In this document: piece after piece, positions 1 through 8,700 of the stretch | Position numbering within the stretch: position 1 is the stretch's first letter | How the letters are laid out: each line of letters begins with the position of its first letter | Source of the DNA: Hallerella sp963656065 | Lineage (GTDB): Bacteria > Fibrobacterota > Fibrobacteria > Fibrobacterales > Fibrobacteraceae | DNA length: 26,160 nt | NCBI GenBank assembly: GCA_963656065.1 | Contig: CAVKGV010000022.1 | Coordinates: 1 to 26,160 of the forward strand | Direction of reading: 5' to 3' | The notes under the pieces: generated by a model | Databases searched by the model: none | The model's input: the letters and a program-made list of their open reading frames with translations, nothing else | What the model was told of the DNA's origin: nothing | Made by a program: the position numbers and the translations under genes

Positions 1-83
1 TAATGGCGATTATCGGACATATTGCTCGGGATTCCCTGATTCCTTTTTTTCTGTAAAAATACGAGATGCTCGGCTGATAAAAA

Positions 84-92
84 TCTACCTTT
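84..92 (+). promoter_or_regulatory. Putative -7 promoter box (TCTACCTTT)
   Basis: The box TCTACCTTT has its TA 13 nt before the ATG at 99, and no Shine-Dalgarno lies between them. It resembles the Bacteroidota -7 element TAnnTTTG. The same box recurs before four other genes in the window at nearly the same distance. No clear -33 TTG element is seen. Assignment is by recurrence only. Confidence 0.5.
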
Positions 93-98
93 CCTTTG

Positions 99-758
99 AT
101 GAAGTACTTCAAGTCCCTTTTTGCTTTATTGCTGCCCATTTTGGGTGTGTCTTTTATTTTTGGATGCGCGGCGTCTCGCAAAATACAGACGGCGAATATC
201 CTTGGCAAGTGCGAACTGGAAATTTCCGGCGTTTCGCTGGATTCCGCACAAATCGATTTGGATAAAATTTTGGGCGGATCTTCTCTTGGAGGATTTGTTC
301 CGAACCCCAAAACGATTCTTCTGATTCAAAATATCGCAAAAGGTGTCATTCCGGATAGTTTGGGAACTCTTTATTTTGCCATTCACGTTGCCGTGAAAAA
401 TCCTTCGGAAGACACGCTTTGGTTGCGTTCGGCAAACGGATCCGTTTTCTTGGATTCGCTCGTTTCGCTTCCCATTGCCTTTCGGGATTCGGCAAAGCTT
501 GCGCCCGGAGTTTCGTCCGTCGAATTTCACACGCACCTGCTGATAGGCCCGGTCCTGATGAAAATTCTCGCCGCGGAAACGATTCGCTTTTCTGGAGACC
601 TGGAATTTTCGCTTTCCCCCGCTGGCGAACCGATTTCGTTTTCTGTCGCCAAGGAAAAGAAAATCCTGCCCGAAGATCGTACCGCTTTCATCGACAAGTC
701 CCGGACGGAAATTCTTTCGATGCTTACCGAGGCTTGGGCTTCTACAATCAAGCGTTAA
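99..758 (+). CDS. Lipoprotein with LEA14/WHy-like domain
   Basis: This is a predicted lipoprotein of 219 aa. The N-terminus is a hydrophobic signal (residues 5-22) ending in a lipobox IFGC with Cys23, so it should be lipidated and sit in the periplasm or outer membrane. The mature part has the pattern of a late-embryogenesis-abundant type 2 (LEA14/WHy) domain: a strand-rich stretch, a central VKNPSEDTLWL segment matching the typical NPn motif, then a PGVSSVEF turn and a C-terminal strand-rich half. Molecular function in bacteria is unknown; such domains are linked to stress proteins. I chose ATG 99 over TTG 96 because it gives the cleaner signal peptide. There is no Shine-Dalgarno, and a promoter-like box sits immediately upstream. 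The next gene follows after 18 bp. The lipoprotein call is firm, the domain call moderate. Confidence 0.8.
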   Translation: MKYFKSLFALLLPILGVSFIFGCAASRKIQTANILGKCELEISGVSLDSAQIDLDKILGGSSLGGFVPNPKTILLIQNIAKGVIPDSLGTLYFAIHVAVKNPSEDTLWLRSANGSVFLDSLVSLPIAFRDSAKLAPGVSSVEFHTHLLIGPVLMKILAAETIRFSGDLEFSLSPAGEPISFSVAKEKKILPEDRTAFIDKSRTEILSMLTEAWASTIKR

Positions 759-762
759 ATTT

Positions 763-771
763 TCTACCTTA
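763..771 (+). promoter_or_regulatory. Putative -7 promoter box (TCTACCTTA)
   Basis: TCTACCTTA lies in the 18-bp gap between two genes, with its TA 12 nt before the GTG start at 777. It is nearly identical to the box before the gene at 99. No Shine-Dalgarno fits before the GTG, so the downstream gene may have its own leaderless start despite the operon-like spacing. Confidence 0.45.
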
Positions 772-776
772 GCAGT

Positions 777-1487
777 GTGAAAACTTTAATCCGCAATACC
801 GTTCTCTTGCTCGTGCTAGGCGCGGTTTCATCCTTTGCGCTTGACCGCATCTGGGATGCCCGCTACACCTTTGGACCGGAATTTCTGACACGGGACCGAT
901 TCTCGGCTGGCGGAGGCTTTTACACGAATTACGAAGAGGACGGCTACTTGCCGTTAAACATACAGGTTGCCATAAATGATTTCTGGGAAATTGGAGGGAA
1001 ACTCCTTTTTGAAACGGAAGATGATTTGGAATCTGTCCAGACTTATGTGGACGTTGGCGCGAAGTACCGCGTCTTCGAATATTCGACGGTCGGAGCGGAC
1101 TTCCTCATCGGCGTAGGAAATCACCGCGGCGCGGGCCTTGTCTTTTCCTATGCGACGCTCCAACCTCTTTCTCGAATTTTTTCGACCCTTTACGAGGCGC
1201 GTATCGGCTTTCTCGACCGTGTCGTGAGCGACGGCGGCCTTGCGACGATCGCCTTCGGGGCTACCCCGGAGTTCAAATTTACGGAAGCCCTCCTTGCGAT
1301 GATAGGGATAGAGGCTTCCGGAAGCCTGGGAAACATCATGGACGACTTTATGGTCGATATCGTGCCGCGGGTCCAAATCGGAGTCCTCCCCTACTTTCAC
1401 GTGGCGGCGGAAATTTCCATCGGAATTTTGCAGGAAAAGAACAACGACCGCATCCGAACCGGCATTTACGGAATTCTTGAATTCTAA
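777..1487 (+). CDS. Small outer-membrane beta-barrel-like protein
   Basis: A 236-aa exported protein. Residues 1-22 form a signal peptide (basic MKTLIR start, Leu/Val core, likely cleavage after SSFA). The mature protein is a series of alternating amphipathic segments rich in Tyr, Phe and Gly, and the final residue is Phe (ILEF). That is the usual C-terminal signature of proteins inserted in the outer membrane by the BAM machinery. No enzymatic motif is seen and I cannot assign a named family. The start is GTG with no Shine-Dalgarno. It lies 18 bp after the LEA14-like lipoprotein, so a joint role in the envelope is possible. A hairpin between 1513 and 1534 ends the convergent clpB transcript and may end this one too. 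Confidence 0.75.
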   Translation: MKTLIRNTVLLLVLGAVSSFALDRIWDARYTFGPEFLTRDRFSAGGGFYTNYEEDGYLPLNIQVAINDFWEIGGKLLFETEDDLESVQTYVDVGAKYRVFEYSTVGADFLIGVGNHRGAGLVFSYATLQPLSRIFSTLYEARIGFLDRVVSDGGLATIAFGATPEFKFTEALLAMIGIEASGSLGNIMDDFMVDIVPRVQIGVLPYFHVAAEISIGILQEKNNDRIRTGIYGILEF

Positions 1488-1501
1488 TTCCCCGAAATTT
1501 T

Positions 1502-1534
1502 AAAACAAAAAAGGGCAAGCTTTTGAGCTTGTCC
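1502..1534 (-). terminator. Rho-independent terminator of clpB
   Basis: On the minus strand a hairpin (1513-1534; arms GGACAAGCT and AGCTTGCCC with one G-U pair) is followed by a T-rich run with one G (1502-1512). It lies just past the clpB stop. On the plus strand the hairpin is followed by only four T, so it may also end the gene at 777, but less strongly. Confidence 0.8.
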
Positions 1535-1551
1535 TTTTGGTCTTTCCCGGA

Positions 1552-4101
1552 TTATTTGACGATGAAACTTCCGTCCTTGTAATCGACCGTGCAAGGAATG
1601 TCGGGCTTGATATCCCCGGCGATGATTGCATGGGACAGTTTCCGTTCCACTTCGCGTTCGAGGAACCTCTGGATGGGACGTGCCCCGAATTCCGGGCTGT
1701 AGGACTTGTCCGCGATTTCCCGAAGCGCTGCATCCGAAGCCTTGACGATATAGCCTTCGCGTGCTGCCCGTTTCGAAAGATCGTCGAACTTGAGTTTCGC
1801 AATCGAGAGAATCTGTTCCTTGGAAAGATTCTTGAATACGAGAATCTCGTCGAGACGGTTCAGAAACTCGGGCCGGAAAAATCCCTTGAGGCGCGGCATC
1901 ACGTCATCTAGCGTAACTTCCTTTTTCGGGCTTTCGGCAAACAGATCCGATCCCAGGTTGGAAGTCATCAGGATAAGCGTGTTCTTGAAATTTACCGTGC
2001 GACCCTTGCCGTCCGTCAAGCGGCCATCGTCGAGGACTTGCAGAAGCGCATTGAAAACATCGGGATGCGCCTTTTCGACCTCGTCGAGAAGCACCACGGA
2101 ATAAGGTTTGGTCCGAACCGCTTCCGTCAGCTGCCCGCCTTCTTCGTAACCGACATATCCCGGAGGCGCGCCTATTAGGCGGGATACGGAATGCTTTTCC
2201 ATGTATTCGCTCATGTCGATTCGAATCATTGCATTTTCGCTGTCGAAAAGTTCTTCGGCGAGAGCCTTGGCAAGTTCCGTTTTTCCGACGCCTGTAGGCC
2301 CGAGGAAGAGGAAGCTTCCGACCGGAGCGTTTTCCCGGGAAAGTCCGCTGCGGTTCCGCAAGATGGCTTCGGCGACGGCGGACACGGCCGCATCCTGCCC
2401 CACGACCCGCCTGTGCAGACGCTCATCGAGATGCAGAAGCTTTGCGCGTTCCGTTTCGCGAAGGCGCGTCACCGGGATTCCTGTCCAGCGGCTCACCACC
2501 TGCGAAACGGTTTCTTCGGTCACTTCTTCGGTCAGTTCTCCGTTCTCGGATTCCTTGCGGGCTTTTTCTTCCAAGTCGGCGACTTCCTTTTCGAGTTTCA
2601 CTATCGTGTTGTACTTGAGTTCCGCGGCCCGGTTCAAGTCGTAGCGGGCTTCTGCCTGCTCCATTTCTTCATGCGCCTTGTGAAGCCGTTCCTTGGCTGT
2701 TTTCAACTCGTTGAGCTTTGCCCGGCGCTCCTGCCATTTTGACTGCATCGCGGATACCGCCGCCGATGTCGTCGCCAGTTCTTCCTTGAGCTCCTCAAGA
2801 CGCTTCTTGCTCTTGTCGTCGCTTTCCTTGGCGAGAGCCTTCTCTTCGATTTTCAGCTGCAGTTCCTTGCGCTGCAAGTTGTCCAAGGCTTCGGGAACCG
2901 TGTCGAGCTGGGTCTTTACCGTGCTTGCCGCTTCGTCGATCAGGTCAATCGCTTTGTCGGGAAGGAACCGGTCGGCGATGTAGCGGCTCGAAAGTTTGAC
3001 GGCGGCGACCAGCGCATCGTCGTGAATCCGGACGCCGTGATGCGTTTCAAAACTTTCCTTCACGCCTCTCAGAATGGAAATCGCTTCATCCTGGGTCGGT
3101 TCCGTAACCGTCACCGGCTGGAAACGCCTTTCGAGAGCGGCGTCCTTTTCGATGTAGCGGCGATATTCCTGCGTTGTCGTCGCTCCGATGCAGTGGAGTT
3201 CTCCACGGGCAAGCTTCGGTTTCAGCATGTTTCCAAGATCCATGCTGCCTTCCGTCTTTCCCGCACCGACTATCGTGTGCAGCTCGTCGATGAAGAGTAG
3301 CGTATTGCCGTCTTCTTCGAGCGCGTTCAAAACATTTTTCAGTCGTTCCTCGAAATCTCCGCGGTATTTCGCACCGGCCATCAAAGCCGACAGGTCAAGC
3401 GAAAAAAGTTTTTTCCCTTTCAGCGCATCGGGAACGTCGCCCTTGTAAATTCGCATGGCGAGGCCTTCCACGATAGCCGTCTTTCCGACGCCGGGTTCCC
3501 CCACCAACACGGGATTGTTTTTCGTCTTTCGCGAAAGAATCAAGATCACGCGACGGATTTCCTCTTCCCGTCCGATAACCGGATCGAGCTTGCCTTCTTC
3601 GGCGAGCGAAACGAGTTCCCGCCCGTATAGCTTGAGCGGGGATTCCTCCTCGGCGACGGCGGCGGCGCTCATCGGATCGGAAAGCCATGTCTTCACGACT
3701 TCCGCGCTTCCGAGCGCATCTTCAAAGACTTTCGCCACTCGCCGTTCTTCGGCGAAGCGCATCAGCGCGATCAGCATATTGCTCGGGCTTGCCGCCTGGG
3801 ACGTTTGCCGGCCTTCCTGGATTGCCGCCCGGAGAACGCGCGACAGGTCTTCGTCGGGACGTCCGGCATCCGGATTTATATCGGCTAGCTTCGGAACGGA
3901 ATCCAGAAACGGAGCGAGCTTTCCTTCCATTTCCTTGATGTTCGCCTTTTTGGCCCGATACAGATTTTTCAGCCGGGCGTCCGGGGCTTCCAGAAGCCCA
4001 TAGGCCAAGTGAACTACGCCTAGATAGGAATGGGATTTTTTGTCCATCAATTCTTGGGCTTTGGCAAGAACCTTTTCGGACTCGTTTGAAAATTCAGACA
4101 T
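1552..4101 (-). CDS. clpB: ATP-dependent disaggregase ClpB
   Basis: ClpB is a hexameric AAA+ chaperone that, with DnaK, pulls proteins out of aggregates after heat stress in the cytosol. The 849 aa match the usual length (about 860). Order: N-terminal Clp repeat domain (1-140), first AAA domain with Walker A GEPGVGKT (201-208), pore loop AKYRG (244-248) and Walker B LLFIDE (268-273), coiled-coil middle domain (about 400-525), second AAA domain with Walker A GPTGVGKT (601-608), pore loop GYVGYEEGG (648-656) and the VVLLDEVEKAHPD Walker B. The middle domain separates it from ClpA and ClpC lacks this long form. The start is set by an AAGGAGG ribosome site (4107-4113 on minus). A 14-bp palindrome abuts that site. 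The gene diverges from the aldolase gene. No CIRCE element is seen. Confidence 0.97.
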   Translation of the reverse strand: MSEFSNESEKVLAKAQELMDKKSHSYLGVVHLAYGLLEAPDARLKNLYRAKKANIKEMEGKLAPFLDSVPKLADINPDAGRPDEDLSRVLRAAIQEGRQTSQAASPSNMLIALMRFAEERRVAKVFEDALGSAEVVKTWLSDPMSAAAVAEEESPLKLYGRELVSLAEEGKLDPVIGREEEIRRVILILSRKTKNNPVLVGEPGVGKTAIVEGLAMRIYKGDVPDALKGKKLFSLDLSALMAGAKYRGDFEERLKNVLNALEEDGNTLLFIDELHTIVGAGKTEGSMDLGNMLKPKLARGELHCIGATTTQEYRRYIEKDAALERRFQPVTVTEPTQDEAISILRGVKESFETHHGVRIHDDALVAAVKLSSRYIADRFLPDKAIDLIDEAASTVKTQLDTVPEALDNLQRKELQLKIEEKALAKESDDKSKKRLEELKEELATTSAAVSAMQSKWQERRAKLNELKTAKERLHKAHEEMEQAEARYDLNRAAELKYNTIVKLEKEVADLEEKARKESENGELTEEVTEETVSQVVSRWTGIPVTRLRETERAKLLHLDERLHRRVVGQDAAVSAVAEAILRNRSGLSRENAPVGSFLFLGPTGVGKTELAKALAEELFDSENAMIRIDMSEYMEKHSVSRLIGAPPGYVGYEEGGQLTEAVRTKPYSVVLLDEVEKAHPDVFNALLQVLDDGRLTDGKGRTVNFKNTLILMTSNLGSDLFAESPKKEVTLDDVMPRLKGFFRPEFLNRLDEILVFKNLSKEQILSIAKLKFDDLSKRAAREGYIVKASDAALREIADKSYSPEFGARPIQRFLEREVERKLSHAIIAGDIKPDIPCTVDYKDGSFIVK

Positions 4102-4112
4102 TTAAACCTCCT

Positions 4113-4126
4113 TGCCGAATTCGGCA
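4113..4126. promoter_or_regulatory. 14-bp perfect palindrome beside the clpB ribosome site
   Basis: TGCCGAATTCGGCA is a perfect palindrome that touches the AAGGAGG of clpB. As DNA it could bind a dimeric repressor. As RNA it would fold into a 5-bp stem with an AAUU loop right next to the Shine-Dalgarno. It is not CIRCE or any heat-shock element I know. Function is inferred from position only. Confidence 0.4.
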
Positions 4127-4318
4127 GGTATTTCAACCGCAGGCTTAAAAGCAAAAAACGTGCCATTTTAAAATACTCTAAAAAATCGAAAATTTGACGG
4201 GCCCGACCGAATCGGTTTCATTTTGAAACAGCCTTTTGACTCACGGGAGTCTTCTTTTGCAAAAGGACGAGCTTTCTCAAAAAAAATCGCATTCCGCCTT
4301 TCCGCCCTCGATGAATTT
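4127..4318. promoter_or_regulatory. Divergent clpB / fba intergenic region
   Basis: This stretch contains no plausible gene. It holds a possible minus-strand -7 box for clpB (TATTTTAA, plus 4168-4175). It also has several small inverted repeats upstream of the aldolase promoter: TTTCATTTTGAAA near 4217, GACTC-ACGG-GAGTC near 4238, and the perfect 12-bp palindrome CTTTTGCAAAAG at 4254-4265. Any of these could be operators; none matches a known regulator that I recognise. Confidence 0.35.
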
Positions 4319-4327
4319 TCTACATTA
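4319..4327 (+). promoter_or_regulatory. Putative -7 promoter box of fba (TCTACATTA)
   Basis: TCTACATTA has its TA 62 nt before the aldolase ATG. This leaves a leader of about 50 nt that contains a Shine-Dalgarno (AGAGG near 4372). The box is nearly identical to those at 84 and 763, but those have their start codon only 12-13 nt away. Confidence 0.5.
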
Positions 4328-4382
4328 TGGGCAGTAAACGAATTGCGGAAAAATCCGCATTCACAACTCACAGAGGTAAAAA

Positions 4383-5399
4383 ATGGCAGTTTCCTACAAG
4401 ACCCTCGGTTTGGTCAATACCAAGGAAATGTTTGCGGACGCGATGAAGAATCATTACGCGGTTCCGGCGTACAACTTCAACAACATGGAACAGATGCAGG
4501 CGATTATCCAGGCTTGCGTCGAGACCAAGTCCCCGGTAATCCTCCAGGTTTCTTCGGGTGCTCGCAAGTATGCGAACCAGACCCTTCTGCGCTACATGGC
4601 CCAGGGTGCGGTCGAATACGCCAAGGAACTCGGACTTGCCGAACCGCAGATCTGCCTCCACCTCGACCACGGTAACTCTTTTGAACTCTGCAAGTCCTGC
4701 ATCGACATGGGCTTCTCTTCCGTGATGATCGACGGTTCTTCCCTCCCCTACGAAGAAAACGTCGCGCTGACCAAGAAGGTTTGCGATTACGCTCACGCCC
4801 AGAAGGATTATGTCACCGTTGAAGGCGAACTCGGTGTTCTCGCCGGCGTCGAAGACGAAGTTTCCGCCGAAGAATCCCACTACACCCGTCCGGAAGAAGT
4901 CATCGACTTCACCAGCAAGACCGGTGTCGATTCCCTTGCCATCTCGATCGGAACGAGCCATGGACGCTGCAAGTTCAAGCCGGAACAGTGCACGCGCAAT
5001 GCGGACGGCGTTCTCATCCCGCCCCCGCTCGCTTTCGACGTTCTCGCCGAAATCGAAAAGAAGCTCCCGGGCTTCCCCATCGTTCTCCACGGTTCCTCTT
5101 CCGTTCCGCAGGAATATGTCCGCGAAATCGAAAAGTACGGTGGAAAGATTCCTGATTCCGTCGGCATTCCCGAAGAACAGCTCCGCAAGGCTGCAAAGTC
5201 CGCCGTCTGCAAGATCAACATCGACTCCGATGGCCGTCTTGCGATGACCGCTGCTATCCGCAAGGTCTTTGTCGAGTCCCCGAGCGAATTCGATCCGCGC
5301 AAGTATCTCGGACCGGCCCGCGACGAGCTCAAGAAGATGTATGCCCGCAAGAATCGCGAAGTTCTCGGTTCCGCGGACCGCCTCCCGTTTGCGAAGTAA
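4383..5399 (+). CDS. fba: Class II fructose-bisphosphate aldolase
   Basis: A zinc-dependent aldolase that splits fructose 1,6-bisphosphate into dihydroxyacetone phosphate and glyceraldehyde 3-phosphate in glycolysis, and makes it in gluconeogenesis. The protein is 338 aa. Diagnostic class II motifs are present: PAYNFNNMEQ (28-37), HLDHG (93-97) with catalytic Asp95 and zinc ligand His96, VEGELG (146-151), SIGTSHG (188-194) with zinc ligand His193, LHGSSSVP (235-242) with zinc ligand His236, and the phosphate-binding NIDSDGR segment. The 338-aa length and sequence style fit the second class II subgroup (type B) better than E. coli FbaA; this is my judgement. Ribosome site AGAGG precedes the ATG. 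Codon use is strongly biased to C-ending and CTC/AAG codons, as expected for a highly expressed gene. A strong terminator follows at 5427. Confidence 0.96.
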   Translation: MAVSYKTLGLVNTKEMFADAMKNHYAVPAYNFNNMEQMQAIIQACVETKSPVILQVSSGARKYANQTLLRYMAQGAVEYAKELGLAEPQICLHLDHGNSFELCKSCIDMGFSSVMIDGSSLPYEENVALTKKVCDYAHAQKDYVTVEGELGVLAGVEDEVSAEESHYTRPEEVIDFTSKTGVDSLAISIGTSHGRCKFKPEQCTRNADGVLIPPPLAFDVLAEIEKKLPGFPIVLHGSSSVPQEYVREIEKYGGKIPDSVGIPEEQLRKAAKSAVCKINIDSDGRLAMTAAIRKVFVESPSEFDPRKYLGPARDELKKMYARKNREVLGSADRLPFAK

Positions 5400-5426
5400 T
5401 TCGGACGGCTGATATTTGTTCCTTTG

Positions 5427-5459
5427 GGTCTCGTACATTTTGTGCGGGACCTTTTTTTT
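5427..5459 (+). terminator. Rho-independent terminator of fba
   Basis: A 10-bp stem (GGTCTCGTAC 5427-5436 with GTGCGGGACC 5442-5451, two G-U pairs) and a 5-nt loop are followed by eight T. It lies 28 bp after the aldolase stop and only 12 bp before the next ATG. Confidence 0.9.
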
Positions 5460-5471
5460 GAGATCTTGAAA

Positions 5472-5714
5472 ATGAAAATTTGCCCTCATTGCGGAGCGGA
5501 AATTCCCGACAAGGCGACCAGTTGCAAGGAATGCGGAAGTGATGCGCAAACAGGCTGGTCGGAAGGCGCCGAACACGCTGACCTGGAAATGCCCGATTAC
5601 GATGAAATCTTAGAGAACGAATTCGGCTCTCCGAAAAAGAGGGCTTCCCGCATCGCGATGGCGGTTGTCGCTGGATTTGTCGCTCTGGTTCTCTTGGCTA
5701 CTTTCATCTTGTAG
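5472..5714 (+). CDS. Zinc-ribbon protein with C-terminal membrane helix
   Basis: A protein of 80 aa. Residues 4-22 form a zinc ribbon with two Cys pairs (CPHC and CKEC) that should bind one zinc ion. The middle is acidic (LEMPDYDEILENEF). Residues 61-80 are a single hydrophobic helix at the very C-terminus, preceded by KKRAS, so the ribbon should face the cytosol. Short zinc-ribbon/membrane proteins of this form are common and mostly uncharacterised; I assign no function. I chose ATG 5472 because an in-frame start farther up would read through the aldolase terminator. The ribosome site is weak, and how it is transcribed behind that terminator is unclear. Its stop abuts the stop of the convergent kinase gene with no gap. 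Confidence 0.75.
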   Translation: MKICPHCGAEIPDKATSCKECGSDAQTGWSEGAEHADLEMPDYDEILENEFGSPKKRASRIAMAVVAGFVALVLLATFIL

Positions 5715-8700
5715 CTAGAGCTTTTTTTGAATATTCTTGATTTCCGCAACGATTTGGTGCGCTTTTTCAAAATCAAAGTCGTCGATAGACTGCCTGAGTT
5801 TTTTTAGAAGGTCGCTTATCTTGGAATCGAACCGGATGCCTTCGACCACTTTCAAAGCGACCCGGCAATCCATCGGGATGGAGTCCTGTATCGCAGGTTC
5901 TATCATGTCGAGCATCTTGGCTAGCTTGTTTTCCGCATTCGGATCATCGACAAGTTCCTCGTCCTGTTCGCCGATAGCAGCCGCCGCAAGAGGAATCGCT
6001 TTTCGGATTTTTTCGACCAGCTGTTCGAGGAAATCGTCTAGCCTGTTCCGTGGCGCGGTCTCCAGTTTGGCGTCCCTGGAAGAAATCTGGAATTCCAGCT
6101 TCGCGGACATTTCCTGCAATTTCGTGCATCCGATGGTGCCGGCGATTCCCTTGAGTGTGTGGGCCATGCGGACAGCCGATTCGTTTTCCCCGTTTTGGAT
6201 GGCTTCGAAAATTTTTGGAATATATCCGTCAAAATCATCGACAAACCGCCGGATTACCTTGAGATACAGGGGTTTGCTGCCAACCGAACGGTATAGCCCG
6301 AGTTCCGCATCAAAATAGGGGATGCGGTCGAAGGCGGCGAAAAACGGATCTTTGGCAACCATTGGCACGACAGGGTTTTCTTCGGTCCTGGGCTCTTTGT
6401 CCGGGCTTTTTTTCTGTTCAAGCCATTTGGCAAGTTCCGCATAGAATCTGGCGGGATCGATAGGCTTGGTGATGTGGGCGTTTAGGCCTGCCGCCAGGCT
6501 TTTTTCCTTGTCGCCCTGGAGGGCGCGCGCGCTCATCGCGATGATGGGGATGTTTCGCTTCTTTTCTTCGGGCATTTGGCGAATCGCCTTTGTCGCTTCG
6601 AAGCCGTCCATGATAGGCATCTGCAGGTCCATGAGAATCAGCGCGTAATCATTTTGCTTGACGGCCTCGACGGCTTCCTTGCCGTTGGATTTTACATCGA
6701 CATCGAGGCCTACACGGTTCAAAAGCTCGATGGCGAGTTCCTGGTTCAAAGCGTTATCCTCGACCAAGAGAATGTTTGCCCGTTCAAAGCGATATTCCGT
6801 ATGGGCTTTCGGCTTGTGCGCCTTGCTGTCCTCGATCACGCGGAATCCGAGAGCTTCTTCCAGGGTATTTTTCAAATCCTTCATCAGGAAGGGCTTTGGC
6901 AAAAATCTCTTGAAACCCGCCTCGACGGCTTCCTTGAAAATTTCCTCGTCGTTTTGCTTGAAAATCGCGACAAGGGGCGGCACGCCTTTCCCCGAATCAG
7001 CGAGCTTCTTGGCTAGGACCGGAGCCGGCATTTCTTGAAGATTCCAGGCTATCATGATGCAGTCGTAGGATTTTTGTGCGAACATTTCCTGGAATTCGTC
7101 CACGTTGGAAGCCACCGCTGCGTTTATTTCGAGAGTGCGGAAAAGTGTTCCCAGGATATTCCGGGCTTCGGAATTTTCGTCTAAGGCGAGTACGGATTTT
7201 CCCCGAAGAGGGGAAGCCCCCTTGTTCTGCGGACGGACAATGACGTCGAATGTCGCCGTAAAGTAAAATTCGCTGCCTTCCCCGAAGGTGCTCTTGACTT
7301 TGAGTTTTCCCCCCATCAGTTCTACCAGGGAGTGTGATATGGCGAGTCCAAGCCCGGTTCCGCCATATTTGCGGGTCATCGAATCGTTTGCCTGCGTAAA
7401 GACGTGGAACAGTTTCTTGGACTGTTCTTCGGTCATCCCGATTCCGGAGTCGCAGACGCTTGTGTAAATCGTCGCCTTGGAGTTTTCCAGGTTTGTGAGC
7501 TTCATTCTCAGGATAACCTGTCCGCGTTCCGTAAACTTTTCCGCATTGTTGATCAGGTTTGTCAATATTTGGCTCAGGTGCAGCGGATCCCCGAAGATTC
7601 GTTCGGGAATGTTCGGGTCGATATCCGCCAAGAGTTCGATAGGCTTGCCCGTAATCCGTATCACCGCGATGGAAAGCACGTTTGATACGGTTTCCCGGAT
7701 AGCGAAAGGAATATGTTCCAGCTTCTGCTTTTTCGCTTCGAGCTTTGAATAGTCCAAGATGTTGTTGATGATGCCGAGAAGCGATTTCGCTGCATACGAA
7801 ATCCGGTCGATATAGTGTTCCTGTCTCGGCGTGAGTTCCGTCGCAAGGGCCAGGTCGGACATTCCGATAATCGCGTTCATCGGCGTGCGGATTTCATGGC
7901 TCATGTTCGCAAGGAAAAGGCTTTTCGCCTTGGTCGCTTCCTTGGCTTCCCTTTCGGCTTCGACAAGAGGCGTGATGTCCGTAATGAAGAAGAGGTAACC
8001 CAGACTGTTGGAATCCTTTGAACGCAAAATGCAGCCCTGGCCGTGGCACCAGAGCTGGGAGCCGTTTGGCAACGGCAATTCAAAATTTGCCGACCAGATG
8101 TTTCCGTTTTCGAGCGATTCCTGCGGCATGTCCAGGATGTTTTGCGGAACGCCGAGCGTTGCGAGGTCATCGTATGACTTGCCGAGAAGCGAGGATGTCG
8201 GACAACCGAAGATTCTTTCTATACATTTGGAAGCGTAGATGATTTTTAGGTCGTTGTCGAAGATTAAAATCGTATTCTGGGAAGACGACATGATGGCGTC
8301 TAGGAAAGAGTCCTTGCGAACCGCCGCCGTTTCGTCGGAGACTAGGAAGAGGTAGCGGATGGAAGCGTCATCCTCGATGAGCAGGTTAAAGGAAATGTTC
8401 CACCAGAGAATCTTTCCGTTCTTTTGTTGCAAGACTATCTGGTACTGACCAATTTCGCTTGTTTGCGGCGGAGCGTTTTTTTGCGCATTGAGTACAAAGC
8501 TCTTGAATTCCGGATTCGGGATTATTTCCCAGAGGGAAGTTCCGAGCAGGTCGCGCCAGTCCGAATTGCCGGTTACCTGGGCGATGCTCGTGCTTGTTCG
8601 CAGGACGCTGAACTGGTTGTCCGTCAGGATAAGCGAGAAATACTTGCTGCCGAGTATCGCGTCGAAAATGGTGCTAGAGCTTATGCTGTCGGTCAAGTCC

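Noticed and set aside
1..83. Gene end or terminator at the window start
   Set aside because: No open frame with a recognisable product and no stable hairpin; only a T run at 43-50 is visible.
5424..5471. Longer N-terminus of the zinc-ribbon protein
   Set aside because: It would translate the stem and T run of the fba terminator and put 16 residues before a natural MKICPHC start.
4368..5576. 402-codon minus-strand frame opposite the aldolase
   Set aside because: Shadow caused by strong codon bias of fba; runs through the fba terminator.
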